64,000 nucleotides of DNA from Acinetobacter baylyi DSM 14961 = CIP 107474 (GCF_000368685.1 NZ_KB849626.1:62001-126000), one strand, 5' to 3'. Numbered from the stretch's first letter, positions 37,340 to 45,981 are shown. Notes: generated by a model not told the origin, from the sequence alone. Numbers and translations are program-made.

Positions 37340-38317
37340 TCAAGGTGCCTGATAAGGATGATGGGCATACCAGTGCTCTGCAATATCATTACGACGACAA
37401 ATCCAGACACGATCATGTGACTGCACGTAGTCCAGAAAACGCTGTAAAGCCTTGAAACGACCAGGACGTCCCAGAATGCGGCAATGCATGCCAATCGACA
37501 ACATTTTTGGTGCAGTCTCACCTTCGGCATACAGCACATCAAAGGCATCTTTCAGATATTGAAAAAATTGCTCGCCGCTGTTAAAGCCACCAGGAGAACA
37601 AAATTTCATATCATTTGATTCGAGTGTATAGGGAATGATGAGGTGTGGGCGTGTGGTACCATCTTCCTGATTCAATGTCGTCCAGAATGGCAAATCATCG
37701 CCGTAATAATCGCAGTCGTATTTGATTTGTGGAAACTCGGCCAAGAGCTGGCGCGTGTTTGGACTATCTCGGCCTGTATACCAGCCTATAGGAGTTTCAC
37801 CAAATAATGCTTCAAGAACAGAAAGTGCTTGATCCATATACATGCGTTCGGTCTCCAGATCCATATCTTGATAATGAATCCAGCGTTGTCCATGAGAGAC
37901 CACATCGTATGGGCTATTCTTGATTGCCTCTACAATGTGCGGGTGACGTGCCAAGGCCATCCCCACACCAAAAATGGTCATGGGTAGCCCGCGCTTTTGA
38001 AACTCTTGATGAATCCGCCAGAAACCTGCACGTGCACCATATTCGTACATCGAATCCATCGACATATGTCTGCCTGGATAACTTGCTGCACCAATAATGT
38101 CAGATAAGAACTGCTCAGAGCCAGCATCACCATGTTCTATATGGTTTTCACCGCCTTCTTCATAATTCAGGACGAATTGCACTGCAATTTTGGCTTTATT
38201 GGGCCATTGTGCATGTGGTGGTTGACCATGATAACCAATTAAGTCCCGAGAATATGGGGAATTTTTAAGTTGCTCGATGAGGTCTTGTCCTCTTAAGTAC
38301 GAACTGGTCACAATCAT
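37340..38317 (-). CDS. puuE: Allantoinase (PuuE type)
   Basis: Hydrolyses allantoin to allantoate. A polysaccharide-deacetylase-like fold, not the amidohydrolase type. 325 residues with RDLIGYHGQPPHAQWPNKAKIAVQF at the start, NYEEGGEN, RHMSMDSMYEYGARAG, DVVSHGQRWIHYQDM, GWYTGRDSPNTRQL and MLSIGMHCRILGRPGR. These match Pseudomonas PuuE strongly. It is the first gene of the leftward puuE/uraD/hiuH group, with a 139-bp gap before uraD. Confidence 0.94.
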   Translation of the reverse strand: MIVTSSYLRGQDLIEQLKNSPYSRDLIGYHGQPPHAQWPNKAKIAVQFVLNYEEGGENHIEHGDAGSEQFLSDIIGAASYPGRHMSMDSMYEYGARAGFWRIHQEFQKRGLPMTIFGVGMALARHPHIVEAIKNSPYDVVSHGQRWIHYQDMDLETERMYMDQALSVLEALFGETPIGWYTGRDSPNTRQLLAEFPQIKYDCDYYGDDLPFWTTLNQEDGTTRPHLIIPYTLESNDMKFCSPGGFNSGEQFFQYLKDAFDVLYAEGETAPKMLSIGMHCRILGRPGRFKALQRFLDYVQSHDRVWICRRNDIAEHWYAHHPYQAP

Positions 38318-38387
38318 GCATCCTTTTTGATCAAAATGAAGAAAAAACTAAAAAATCAGCTTGCATATTTTTGAGTATAGACTGATA

Positions 38388-38410
38388 TTGAAGATATAGA
38401 AGATCTTCAA
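38388..38410. promoter_or_regulatory. Inverted repeat before puuE
   Basis: TTGAAGAT-N7-ATCTTCAA inverted repeat, centred about 82 bp before the puuE start, with the same TTGAAGATAT element as the repeat before uraD. It is a candidate binding site for a urate/allantoin-responsive regulator. Confidence 0.5.
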
Positions 38411-38569
38411 AAACCCAAAAACAACATCTCACAAATGGATAAAAGGAGATAACAACCCATTACACAATGCAGATGTACAACAGCACCAAATTAAAGCATG
38501 CTCGAAACGTGCCAACTAAGTTTTGCATAGATTGTTATATAGAAATACAGATATAAAGAGGATGGGATT

Positions 38570-38923
38570 ATGAATATTGAAATCCGCACAGATAAACACA
38601 TCCAAAGTAGTGAACGTTTAATTGATTATGTTCGTGCAGAACTTTCTAGAGAATTTCAACGTCATTCAGAACGTATTACTCACTTCTCGGTTCATTTGAG
38701 TGATGAAAACGGCGACAAAGGTGGCGACGACGATATCCGTTGTATGATTGAAGTACGTCCATCAGGCTTAAAACCAATTGCAGTGAGCCATAAAGCGAAA
38801 AATGTGGATCTATCGATTCATGGTGCGATCGATAAACTGAAACGTAATCTGGAGCATACGTTTGAAAAACTAGAACCAACACGTGGTAGTCGTGTTGAGT
38901 TTGCTGATGCAGATGAAGAATAA
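38570..38923 (+). CDS. HPF/RaiA-family ribosome-associated protein
   Basis: 117 residues of the S30AE/sigma-54-modulation family: start NIEIRTDKHIQSSERLIDYV, then strands around HFSVHLSDENGDKGGDDD, and a helix DLSIHGAIDKLKRNLEHTFEKL. The length fits the short type of hibernation-promoting factor; the acidic C-terminal tail (VEFADADEE) replaces the long domain. It probably binds the 30S subunit under stress. Which subtype (HPF, YfiA or other) cannot be decided. Confidence 0.8.
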   Translation: MNIEIRTDKHIQSSERLIDYVRAELSREFQRHSERITHFSVHLSDENGDKGGDDDIRCMIEVRPSGLKPIAVSHKAKNVDLSIHGAIDKLKRNLEHTFEKLEPTRGSRVEFADADEE

Positions 38924-38933
38924 TGAAAGCAGT

Positions 38934-38959
38934 AAAAAAAGCCCGAAAGGGCTTTTTTT
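38934..38959 (+). terminator. Terminator of HPF-like gene
   Basis: AAAAAAAGCCC-GAAA-GGGCTTTTTTT, a tetraloop hairpin with T-run. Confidence 0.92.
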
Positions 38960-39117
38960 ATATGGCTTATAACAATAATAGATGATCATTGAATCATGAA
39001 TGAAACACGATATAACAGCAGCATTTTGATAAAGTATGCTTTAATTAGTCCAAAATACATTTAATTTTTTCGGCATAATTCTCTTTAATATTATTACTTC
39101 AAATGTGTGAGATGCTC

Positions 39118-39660
39118 ATGTTAACAGATCAGCAAAAAGCCTTTGTTCAGGCGATTGAGGCATTGGACCTTGAGCAGGTAAGAACCCTGTTAGCATCAGG
39201 TCTCGATCCAAACTTTATGGATTTGGAAAAAGGCCCACCCATTTCAATCATGTGTGATGGCTTGTTTCAGTGGTGGGAAACCGTTTGTGAGGCATACGAA
39301 GCAGGTCAGCCTTTATCAAAACAAGAAAAAGCACAATTACTGCAGGTTCATCTAGATATTCTGGAAGAGTTGATTCAGGCTAAGGCCAATTTGCACCTTT
39401 GGGATGCAGAAGAACTTTATGGTCCACTTTGGGATGCGGCAAGCTCGGCCTGTGTACCTGTGGTCCAGCGTTTACTTGATGAAAATGTTGATCCAAACAC
39501 GCGTGATGAAGAAGGCTTAACCATTTTATCTTCAATTAGTGATTTATTTTTTGATTGTGACTTTGATGCAATCGATTGGTCAGAATCTTTGGAAGAAGAA
39601 AAACAGACATTACAACTACTACGCAGCCGTGGTGCAAAAATGTCAAAAGAACTAACCTAA
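39118..39660 (+). CDS. Ankyrin-repeat protein
   Basis: 180 residues from ATG 39118; other in-frame ATGs at 39103 and 39112 are possible. Ankyrin-like units are visible: IEALDLEQVRTLLASGLDPNF near the N-terminus and DAASSACVPVVQRLLDENVDPNTRDEEGLTIL near 110-140. An acidic C-terminal part follows. No signal peptide, so it is cytoplasmic. Partner unknown. Its stop is directly followed by the next gene's reading frame. Confidence 0.75.
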   Translation: MLTDQQKAFVQAIEALDLEQVRTLLASGLDPNFMDLEKGPPISIMCDGLFQWWETVCEAYEAGQPLSKQEKAQLLQVHLDILEELIQAKANLHLWDAEELYGPLWDAASSACVPVVQRLLDENVDPNTRDEEGLTILSSISDLFFDCDFDAIDWSESLEEEKQTLQLLRSRGAKMSKELT

Positions 39661-39675
39661 ATGTTGAGTCATACC

Positions 39676-40443
39676 ATGAAGACATTGCAAACATTCACTT
39701 TTATGCTGGCGGCAACAGCAACGGCCAGCACTTTTGCCGCCGATTTTTCATTTGATCGTCCTGGAACAGGCTTTGGTACAGGAATTACGCCTGTAGGCAA
39801 ACTGGCTTGGGAACAAGGTTTACCATCTGTCTCCTATAGTGAGGCAACGGTAGATGGAGAAAAAGAACGTATCACCACACTTAATGGCGATATGTTGTTG
39901 CGAACGGGGTTAGCCAAAGATTTGGAACTCCAACTGGGTTGGCAAGGACCTGCTTGGTATCAGAAAAAACGTGCAGGAGTTAAAACCGAAAAAAATGGTT
40001 TAGGTGATGTCAGTATTGGCTTGAAAAAAGCCATTAATCTTAATGATGACAGCTTATCCATGGCGGTGCTGGCACAGGCAGTGATTGCGACAGGAAACGA
40101 TGAGTTTACTGCACACGATGATATTTATAGTTTAGGTTCTACGGTTGCTTATGACTACAGTGATTTGCTTGAAACCTCGATTACCATGATTTATGAGGTT
40201 CAAAACAGCAATTGGGCAGTGACGGCAGTACCCACTCTGGGCTATAAATTTGGTGGTAAATGGTCAGGATTTTCTGAGTTTGTTTATCGTAAAGCCGAAA
40301 GTCAAGACTATGAGTATGGACTTGGTACAGGTGTGATCTATGCCTTGAATGACCGAACCCAGTTTGATGCCAGCGTTGGTGTTCAGCTCAATGGAAATGA
40401 CCGAAACTATACAGGCGGTTTTGGCATATCGTATCTATTTTAA
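39676..40443 (+). CDS. Outer-membrane beta-barrel, phenol MetA-like family
   Basis: 255 residues with a signal peptide (cut after ASTFAA, about residue 22) and beta-barrel alternation throughout. Blocks such as FDRPGTGFGTGITPVGKLAWEQGLP, GLGDVSIGLKKAINL and the terminal YTGGFGISYLF (terminal Phe) match the 'transporter / MetA pathway of phenol degradation' family. The start ATG 39676 is chosen from the signal peptide; the frame runs from 39661. Substrate is unknown. Confidence 0.8.
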   Translation: MKTLQTFTFMLAATATASTFAADFSFDRPGTGFGTGITPVGKLAWEQGLPSVSYSEATVDGEKERITTLNGDMLLRTGLAKDLELQLGWQGPAWYQKKRAGVKTEKNGLGDVSIGLKKAINLNDDSLSMAVLAQAVIATGNDEFTAHDDIYSLGSTVAYDYSDLLETSITMIYEVQNSNWAVTAVPTLGYKFGGKWSGFSEFVYRKAESQDYEYGLGTGVIYALNDRTQFDASVGVQLNGNDRNYTGGFGISYLF

Positions 40444-40463
40444 ATCAATTTAGTACTTAATTT

Positions 40464-42284
40464 ATGTTGAAATCTGTTCAGGTGCAAAAAATAGTTGCGT
40501 GGTTTTTCGGCACAATAGTGCTCATGCTGAGTCTGTTGGTGTTGCCTACATATGCAGCAGAAAGTTTATTGTCACCTGAACAGGCATTTTCTTTTTCGGT
40601 AGAGTCCACCGATTCAAATCAGGCGGTTTTATCCTGGAAGATCCAACCCAATTATTATTTGTATCAGCATAAATTTGAGGTTCGGCAGAGTGATCAGTCT
40701 ATTCGCTTAAACCTGCCACCTGCAACCGATCAGTATGATGAAAACTTTGGACACAGCAAAGTTTATTATTCTCATGTACAGCTTTCTATAAAAACGGCTC
40801 CTGCTCAGCACTATCAGGTGACCTGGCAGGGCTGTGCCAAAGATCGAATCTGTTATCCCCCGCAGACTATCTCATTCCAAACAGATCAGGAGGGTTTGGT
40901 CAGTCAACAGAACACATCATTTACAGGAAAAAAACGCCTGACTGATCTTGCTAGTCTGTCGGCTCAGGCGACATCTGAACAAGCCGATACGCCTGATCAT
41001 CGGTCTGTATCAATGTCATCCTCAGCAGTTGCTCAAGATCAAGTATGGTCATCAAAGCTCGAACAACATTCTCTCGGTTATGGAATTTTACTTTTTCTGG
41101 GATTAGGGATTTTATTGGCATTTACGCCATGTTCGCTGCCCATGTTGCCGATTCTAACTTCCCTGATTGTTCGTGAACACCGTGGCCTCAAGGCTTGGGC
41201 GGTTGCATTAACGTTTGTGGTGAGTATGGCGACGGTTTATGCTGTACTTGGTTTGATTGCATCTTCAGCAGGATTAAATTTCCAGCGCTGGTTACAACAG
41301 CCAGCAACCCTGATTGGTTTTAGTTTATTGTTTATTGTGTTTGCCTTGAATTTGTTCGGGCTTTTTGAGCTTAAACTGCCTCAAAAACTGATCAATCAAC
41401 TGGATCAAATTCAATCTGTACAGCAGGGTGGCACTTTGATTGGTGCTGCCGTGATGGGCGTGATTTCTGCTTTGCTGGTCGGCCCATGTATGACAGCACC
41501 TTTAGCAGGAACATTGTTATTCATCGCACAGACTCAGGATCAGTGGCGTGGCGCCTTATTGTTATTTTGTCTTGGTTTCGGGATGGGAATTCCATTATTA
41601 ATTGCCACTTTCCTTGGAACCAAAATTTTACCTAAAGCAGGACAATGGATGCATCAGATTAAGGTGATCTTCGCCTTTATTATGCTTGCACTGGCAATTT
41701 ACTTTATTCGCCCGCTTTTATCAGATGGCTGGATACAGATTGTAAGTTTGATACTTGGTATCGCCTTTATTGTTTATGCGCTATATCGCTTGATAAAGTA
41801 TCCTGATCAGTTGAAGTGGTTGTATCTATTGCTATTATTAGTGGTAACACCATTGGTAGCATTTGATCAGTACCAGCATAGTCAACGCTGGTTTGTACAG
41901 GACACTCAAAAAACAGTTCAGTGGCATACCGCAAGGACAGCAGTAGAATTTAAGCAATTGCTTGAACGGGTTCCTGCACAGCAACCTGTGATCATTGATG
42001 TATATGCCGACTGGTGTGTCGCATGCCAACCGATTGAACATCGTGTTTTAAAAGATCATGATGTTCAGCAGGCGTTAAAATCCTATTATTTAATTAAATT
42101 AGATCTGAGCCATTATGATGTTTCTCATCAACACCTGTTAAATGAATGGGAAATTTTAGGCCCGCCGACATATCTGTTTCTAGACCAGCACCATCAGGAA
42201 ATTCGCAACTTACGCCTCACAGGTGCGTTTAGTAAAAATGAATTACTTCAACAGCTAGCTGCATTTAAAAATATACAGCGTTAA
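40464..42284 (+). CDS. dsbD: Thiol:disulfide interchange protein DsbD
   Basis: Carries electrons from cytoplasmic thioredoxin across the inner membrane to periplasmic DsbC/DsbG and other targets. 606 residues: a signal peptide, an N-terminal alpha domain with CAKDRICYPPQ, a transmembrane beta domain (about 200-455) with FTPCSLPMLPIL and VGPCMTAPLAG, and a C-terminal thioredoxin domain with YADWCVACQ. All six redox cysteines are present. It is 20 bp after the outer-membrane gene and could be co-transcribed. Confidence 0.94.
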   Translation: MLKSVQVQKIVAWFFGTIVLMLSLLVLPTYAAESLLSPEQAFSFSVESTDSNQAVLSWKIQPNYYLYQHKFEVRQSDQSIRLNLPPATDQYDENFGHSKVYYSHVQLSIKTAPAQHYQVTWQGCAKDRICYPPQTISFQTDQEGLVSQQNTSFTGKKRLTDLASLSAQATSEQADTPDHRSVSMSSSAVAQDQVWSSKLEQHSLGYGILLFLGLGILLAFTPCSLPMLPILTSLIVREHRGLKAWAVALTFVVSMATVYAVLGLIASSAGLNFQRWLQQPATLIGFSLLFIVFALNLFGLFELKLPQKLINQLDQIQSVQQGGTLIGAAVMGVISALLVGPCMTAPLAGTLLFIAQTQDQWRGALLLFCLGFGMGIPLLIATFLGTKILPKAGQWMHQIKVIFAFIMLALAIYFIRPLLSDGWIQIVSLILGIAFIVYALYRLIKYPDQLKWLYLLLLLVVTPLVAFDQYQHSQRWFVQDTQKTVQWHTARTAVEFKQLLERVPAQQPVIIDVYADWCVACQPIEHRVLKDHDVQQALKSYYLIKLDLSHYDVSHQHLLNEWEILGPPTYLFLDQHHQEIRNLRLTGAFSKNELLQQLAAFKNIQR

Positions 42285-42297
42285 TTGATTGTATGGC

Positions 42298-43479
42298 TTA
42301 GAAATTCTGCTGGATATATTCTGGAAAAGTCCTCACCTGGTTTCGACCACAGGCTTTGGCAAAATAAAGTGCTTGATCGGCTTGGGTCAGAATCTGACTG
42401 GCTTCATACTGAAGTGAGGATATAGCCACCCCAAAGCTTGCGCTGAGCTGAATATTATCTTGCGTAGTGGCAATGTTGAGCTGTTGAATAGCCAGTCGAC
42501 AACACTCTGCGATTTCTCGTGCAGCCGACAATGAGGTCTCTGGAATCAGAATAATAAATTCTTCTCCGCCAAAACGTCCAATGTTGTTGAGAGGATGAAC
42601 ATGTTGTGTCAGACATTCACTGATAGCAATGAGAACCTGATCTCCTACATGATGACCATACTGATCGTTAATCTGCTTAAAGTGATCAAGATCCAATAAA
42701 ATCACCGCGTAATTTTTTTCTGCTCTGGTTTGATGAAAATGATCTAAAACCTGATGAATACTACGACGATTTAAAAGATTGGTCAGAAAATCTAGTTGAC
42801 TGAGACGCTTAATTTCATCTTCACGCTCGCGCCATTGTGAAAGTAAAATCTCAAATAAACCAAAAAATCCAATCAGGATAGGCACCGAAAAAAACACCAT
42901 ACTACCCACCCAAAAATTGTGTTGTGCAGGCGATGGTTTTAGGGCAGCGATATTAAAAACTGGTGCATAGGGAATGTATTGCTTTAGGCTTAGATAGCCA
43001 GCTATAAGGAGTAATAAGGTCGCTGGAATCAAGGTAATATAAATGAGCCAGCGGTCAAATAAAATTAAACCAATGACCGCTGTACTGATATAACCTACTG
43101 CCGTTGCTGGGCTTAAAGAACCCGTCATATAACTCCCATGGTATAGGACCAGGGCAAACAGATAAATAGTGACAATAGGAATAACTTTCTGGATCCAGAT
43201 TCTATGTGCATGATAATGACACAGATACATCAAGAAAATTAAAACAGTCAATGTGAGGCTGCATACCCACATGTCGATTTCGATTAATCTAATATTTACG
43301 TATTTCCATAGCTCTGGATGTAACAGTACAAAAAGCTTCCAGACAATCCAGCTCAAAATCATGCCAGATGACAGCAGGATGATGAGTTTGCATTTCTCAA
43401 GAACCGTCCAATTAATAATAGGATTCTTCATATACAGGCTAAAAATAAAAGACCAGAGTCTAGAGTTTGTTTTCGTCAT
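42298..43479 (-). CDS. Membrane-bound diguanylate cyclase (GGDEF)
   Basis: 393 residues: about six transmembrane helices (29-212) and a GGDEF domain (about 225-390). The domain shows DFLTNLLNRRSIHQVL, LLDLDHFKQINDQYGH and the active-site GRFGGEEFIILIPE. No RxxD inhibitory site is seen five residues before GGEEF (sequence there is HPLNNIGR), so product inhibition may be absent. No EAL domain. It should make c-di-GMP; the sensed signal is unknown. Confidence 0.88.
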   Translation of the reverse strand: MTKTNSRLWSFIFSLYMKNPIINWTVLEKCKLIILLSSGMILSWIVWKLFVLLHPELWKYVNIRLIEIDMWVCSLTLTVLIFLMYLCHYHAHRIWIQKVIPIVTIYLFALVLYHGSYMTGSLSPATAVGYISTAVIGLILFDRWLIYITLIPATLLLLIAGYLSLKQYIPYAPVFNIAALKPSPAQHNFWVGSMVFFSVPILIGFFGLFEILLSQWREREDEIKRLSQLDFLTNLLNRRSIHQVLDHFHQTRAEKNYAVILLDLDHFKQINDQYGHHVGDQVLIAISECLTQHVHPLNNIGRFGGEEFIILIPETSLSAAREIAECCRLAIQQLNIATTQDNIQLSASFGVAISSLQYEASQILTQADQALYFAKACGRNQVRTFPEYIQQNF

Positions 43480-43599
43480 GCGAAATTATCCATGACTTGT
43501 ATTAGATTTCAGCGTTTAAGATAGCATTTATTATGATCTATCTGATATTTCTTCTTCTTATTTTTTTTTAAATGTCGCTGGCAAAATGCCAGCTTGCAT

Positions 43600-44496
43600 T
43601 TAATCACGATCAAGTTGATGAGCAAATACTGCGAGATCTGAAATGGCCTGTTTGGCCTCATCAAACCATGCACTAAACATCTGAAAATTATGCCACATCC
43701 CTGTATATAGCTTAAATTCAACTTTTACATCTGCTTCTTTGGCTTTATCTCGAAAGCGTTTGGCATCGTCCAGTAAAATTTCTTTGGATCCAACTTGAAT
43801 CATTGTCGGAGGGAGCCCACGTAAATTGTCAAAAATAGGCGAAACACGCGGATCATCTTTTGGCATACTGTCACCAAGATAGTAATCTATGCCAGCTTCA
43901 AGTGCTTCTATACAAAGCAAGGCATCGTGTTTTTTGTTGAGTCGTAATGATTCACTGCTTAATGTCAGATCTAAAAAAGGTGACATTAAAATCAGGCCAC
44001 TTGGTAGCTGTTCTGGATCATCTTTCAGACGTAATGCCAACGCGAGGGCCAGATTTGCGCCACAGGAATCACCTGACAAGATAATGTCTTTGGGAAGTAC
44101 ACCCTGATCAAGCAAAGTTTGGTAAATATCGTAAAGCGCATCTAAAGCATCTGGAAATCCTGCTTCGGGAGCCAATGGATAATCCACATGTAAAACTTGC
44201 ATTTGTGTCCGTGCTGCCAGCTCTGTCATCAATGCACGATGCGTATTTAAACTGCCAAGAAAAAAAGCCCCGCCATGGATATGAAAAATCAGTTGAGTCG
44301 ATGACGACTGAGGTTTAATTTCTTCCGCACGTATCCCTGCCAGCCTAATTGGGCGAATACTCACTTCTTTATTGAGCGGAAAAACTCGGCACATCTGATT
44401 CAGGGCCACACGAAGGGTTGCGGGTGGAAGGCTAAACCGGCTTGGGGCTCGAATGGTGGTTTTTAAAACAGCTTCTGTTAAATATTGTTTCCACAT
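43600..44496 (-). CDS. Alpha/beta-hydrolase, hormone-sensitive-lipase type
   Basis: 298 residues from ATG 44496. The HGGAFFLGS oxyanion motif and the elbow GDSCGANLALAL are diagnostic of the HSL esterase family. The probable acid is in KEILLDDAKRF and the His in LYTGMWHNFQMF. It acts on acyl esters or small hydrophobic esters; the true substrate is unknown. No signal peptide. It lies in tandem with the GGDEF gene but 120 bp separate them, so co-transcription is uncertain. Confidence 0.85.
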   Translation of the reverse strand: MWKQYLTEAVLKTTIRAPSRFSLPPATLRVALNQMCRVFPLNKEVSIRPIRLAGIRAEEIKPQSSSTQLIFHIHGGAFFLGSLNTHRALMTELAARTQMQVLHVDYPLAPEAGFPDALDALYDIYQTLLDQGVLPKDIILSGDSCGANLALALALRLKDDPEQLPSGLILMSPFLDLTLSSESLRLNKKHDALLCIEALEAGIDYYLGDSMPKDDPRVSPIFDNLRGLPPTMIQVGSKEILLDDAKRFRDKAKEADVKVEFKLYTGMWHNFQMFSAWFDEAKQAISDLAVFAHQLDRD

Positions 44497-44667
44497 AATA
44501 TACAACCTTTATTATTGTTGCGGATTCTTACAGTTTATTCGCAATGCGTGTGTATTTATCCTCAGACTTTACAAGGCTACACTAAATAGTCACACACAAA
44601 AATTGCTTTATTGTTGTGAGTTTTTAATACTATAGAAGTCGTTAGGACTTAAGGATAGTGAAGAAAA

Positions 44668-45105
44668 ATGAAAAAAATAGCATTGGCATTAGGAATGCTG
44701 AGTGTAACGGTTTTGGCAAATGCAGCAGACCCTCTAAATGGGACTGTATGGAAGACCATTGATGATCAAACCAATCAGCCTAAAGCGATGGTTAAGTTTA
44801 CAGAGCAGAAAAATGGTACGCTTTCAGCCAGTATTCAAAGTGTATTAACCCCAGGTGAGGAAAATGCCTGTACCAAATGTGAAGGGCCTTATAAGAATAA
44901 ATCACTTAAAGGGGTTACGATTGTACATAACCTGAAAAACACAGGTGGAACCAGTTATGACGGCGGAAGCATTATGGATCCTAAAACGGGTAAGACCTAT
45001 AAATTGAAAGGTGAACTTGCCGATGGCGGTAAGAAACTCAATCTACGTGGCTATATTGGAATTTCGGCGTTGGGTCGTAACCAGACTTGGATTCGTGCCA
45101 ATTAA
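44668..45105 (+). CDS. DUF2147-family periplasmic protein
   Basis: 145 residues with a signal peptide (cut near LANAA, residue 20). DUF2147 pattern: DPLNGTVWKTIDDQT at the start, a Cys pair in ENACTKCEGPYKNKSLKGV and a C-terminal LNLRGYIGISALGRNQTWIR. Such proteins are small lipocalin-like folds of unknown role. A terminator follows. Confidence 0.85.
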   Translation: MKKIALALGMLSVTVLANAADPLNGTVWKTIDDQTNQPKAMVKFTEQKNGTLSASIQSVLTPGEENACTKCEGPYKNKSLKGVTIVHNLKNTGGTSYDGGSIMDPKTGKTYKLKGELADGGKKLNLRGYIGISALGRNQTWIRAN

Positions 45106-45122
45106 TCCTTAATGGTTTAAAG

Positions 45123-45150
45123 AGAGCCGAATGTTATATTCGGCTTTTTT
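45123..45150 (+). terminator. Terminator of DUF2147 gene
   Basis: AGCCGAAT-GTTAT-ATTCGGCT plus a T-run. Confidence 0.88.
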
Positions 45151-45159
45151 ATATAAGAG

Positions 45160-45510
45160 TTATGAGCTGAGCTGTTGGTAAGCCGCTTCATCAAAACCCA
45201 CAACATAACCTTCTGAGGTCTTTAGAACGGGACGTTTAATCAGACTCGGCTGTGCAATAATCGTTTCAATCAGATTCGCTTCACTTGTTAAGGCAAATGC
45301 TTGCTGTTCAGGTGAAAGCTTACGCCAGGTCGTGCCTTTTTTATTTAATATTGTTTCTGCGCCAATTTTTTCCAGCCAGTCTTGAAGCGTTTTTGCATCA
45401 ATCCCTTGCTTCTTGTAGTCATGAAATTCATAACTAAGGCCTTTTGCATTGAGTGCGTCAAAGGCTTTTTTCATTGAGTTGCAGTTTTTGATTCCATAAA
45501 TTTTTAACAT
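45160..45510 (-). CDS. ArsC/Spx-family protein (YffB type)
   Basis: 116 residues beginning MLKIYGIKNCNSMKKAFDAL; a single N-terminal cysteine at the thioredoxin-fold active site, as in YffB, not the two-cysteine arsenate reductases. LIKRPVLKTSEGYVVGF near the C-terminus is the conserved cis-Pro region. No ars genes are near. It may be a glutathione-dependent reductase; its true function is unknown. Confidence 0.87.
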   Translation of the reverse strand: MLKIYGIKNCNSMKKAFDALNAKGLSYEFHDYKKQGIDAKTLQDWLEKIGAETILNKKGTTWRKLSPEQQAFALTSEANLIETIIAQPSLIKRPVLKTSEGYVVGFDEAAYQQLSS

Positions 45511-45737
45511 AATTGTGCAGAAAATTGGTTAAGGTAGAGATTAGCCTAACCAAAAACGTTCGAAAGCTCTAGTCAGAATTAGGTTGATGTATATCGGATC
45601 AACAATGGGACGACGAAAATAAGCTAAAAACATCACGCATGAAAAATAGTGCTTTTGAGTTGTCATTAATCTGACATATCTGATTGGCAAAATATGCATC
45701 TAGAGATTGAGCAGTTAAAACTAAATGGCAGGTTTTT

Positions 45738-45886
45738 AAAAAGAGAAAACCCGCATTTAATCATCCTGATCATGCGGGTCTCATTTCAACGTCCAATGTC
45801 ACATCCTTGAAATAACCATCCGGTTATTTATTTCCATCCTACGGCGTCCTATCCTTTTGTCATCCTGACATGTCCCTGTGCCGTGG
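45738..45886 (-). ncRNA. Candidate CsrA/RsmA-sequestering small RNA (RsmZ/CsrB-like)
   Basis: Intergenic minus-strand stretch of about 149 nt with about ten GGA motifs (minus-strand GGA at plus-strand TCC near 45764, 45792, 45804, 45819, 45833, 45837, 45847, 45852, 45863 and 45873). Several fall in hairpin loops: AAATAACC-GGAT-GGTTATTT (45810-45829), TGTC-AGGAT-GACA (45858-45870), and AGGAT in the loop of the final hairpin. The 3' end is a terminator: ACCCGCAT / ATGCGGGT (45749-45779) then TTTTCTCTTTTT. A 5' stem ACGGC / GCCGT encloses the first GGA cluster. No protein frame fits. The start is approximate, from a CATTAT -10-like element at 45896-45891. Confidence 0.75.
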
Positions 45887-45962
45887 GTGTATAATGCGCT
45901 TAAACACCTGTAATAAAAATACTTAATTTCCACATCTTGTGTAAGAAATTGGCGTTTATTCA

Positions 45963-45978
45963 GTGTACAAATGTACAC
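45963..45978. promoter_or_regulatory. Palindrome upstream of the small RNA
   Basis: GTGTAC-AAAT-GTACAC, a perfect palindrome just after the crc stop and about 80-95 bp upstream of the predicted RNA start. It could be the activator site (compare the TGTAAG...CTTACA GacA/UvrY box), or a weak hairpin ending crc; there is no T-run. Confidence 0.4.
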
Positions 45979-45981
45979 AAT

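Noticed and set aside
43509..43721. 70-codon minus-strand frame
   Set aside because: Shadow frame overlapping the end of the esterase gene with a low-complexity tail.
45738..45895. Small RNA on the plus strand, from TATAAT at 45890
   Set aside because: The T-rich terminator end and the GGA motifs are on the minus strand; the -35 distance for the plus-strand element is 19 bp and no downstream transcript end was seen.
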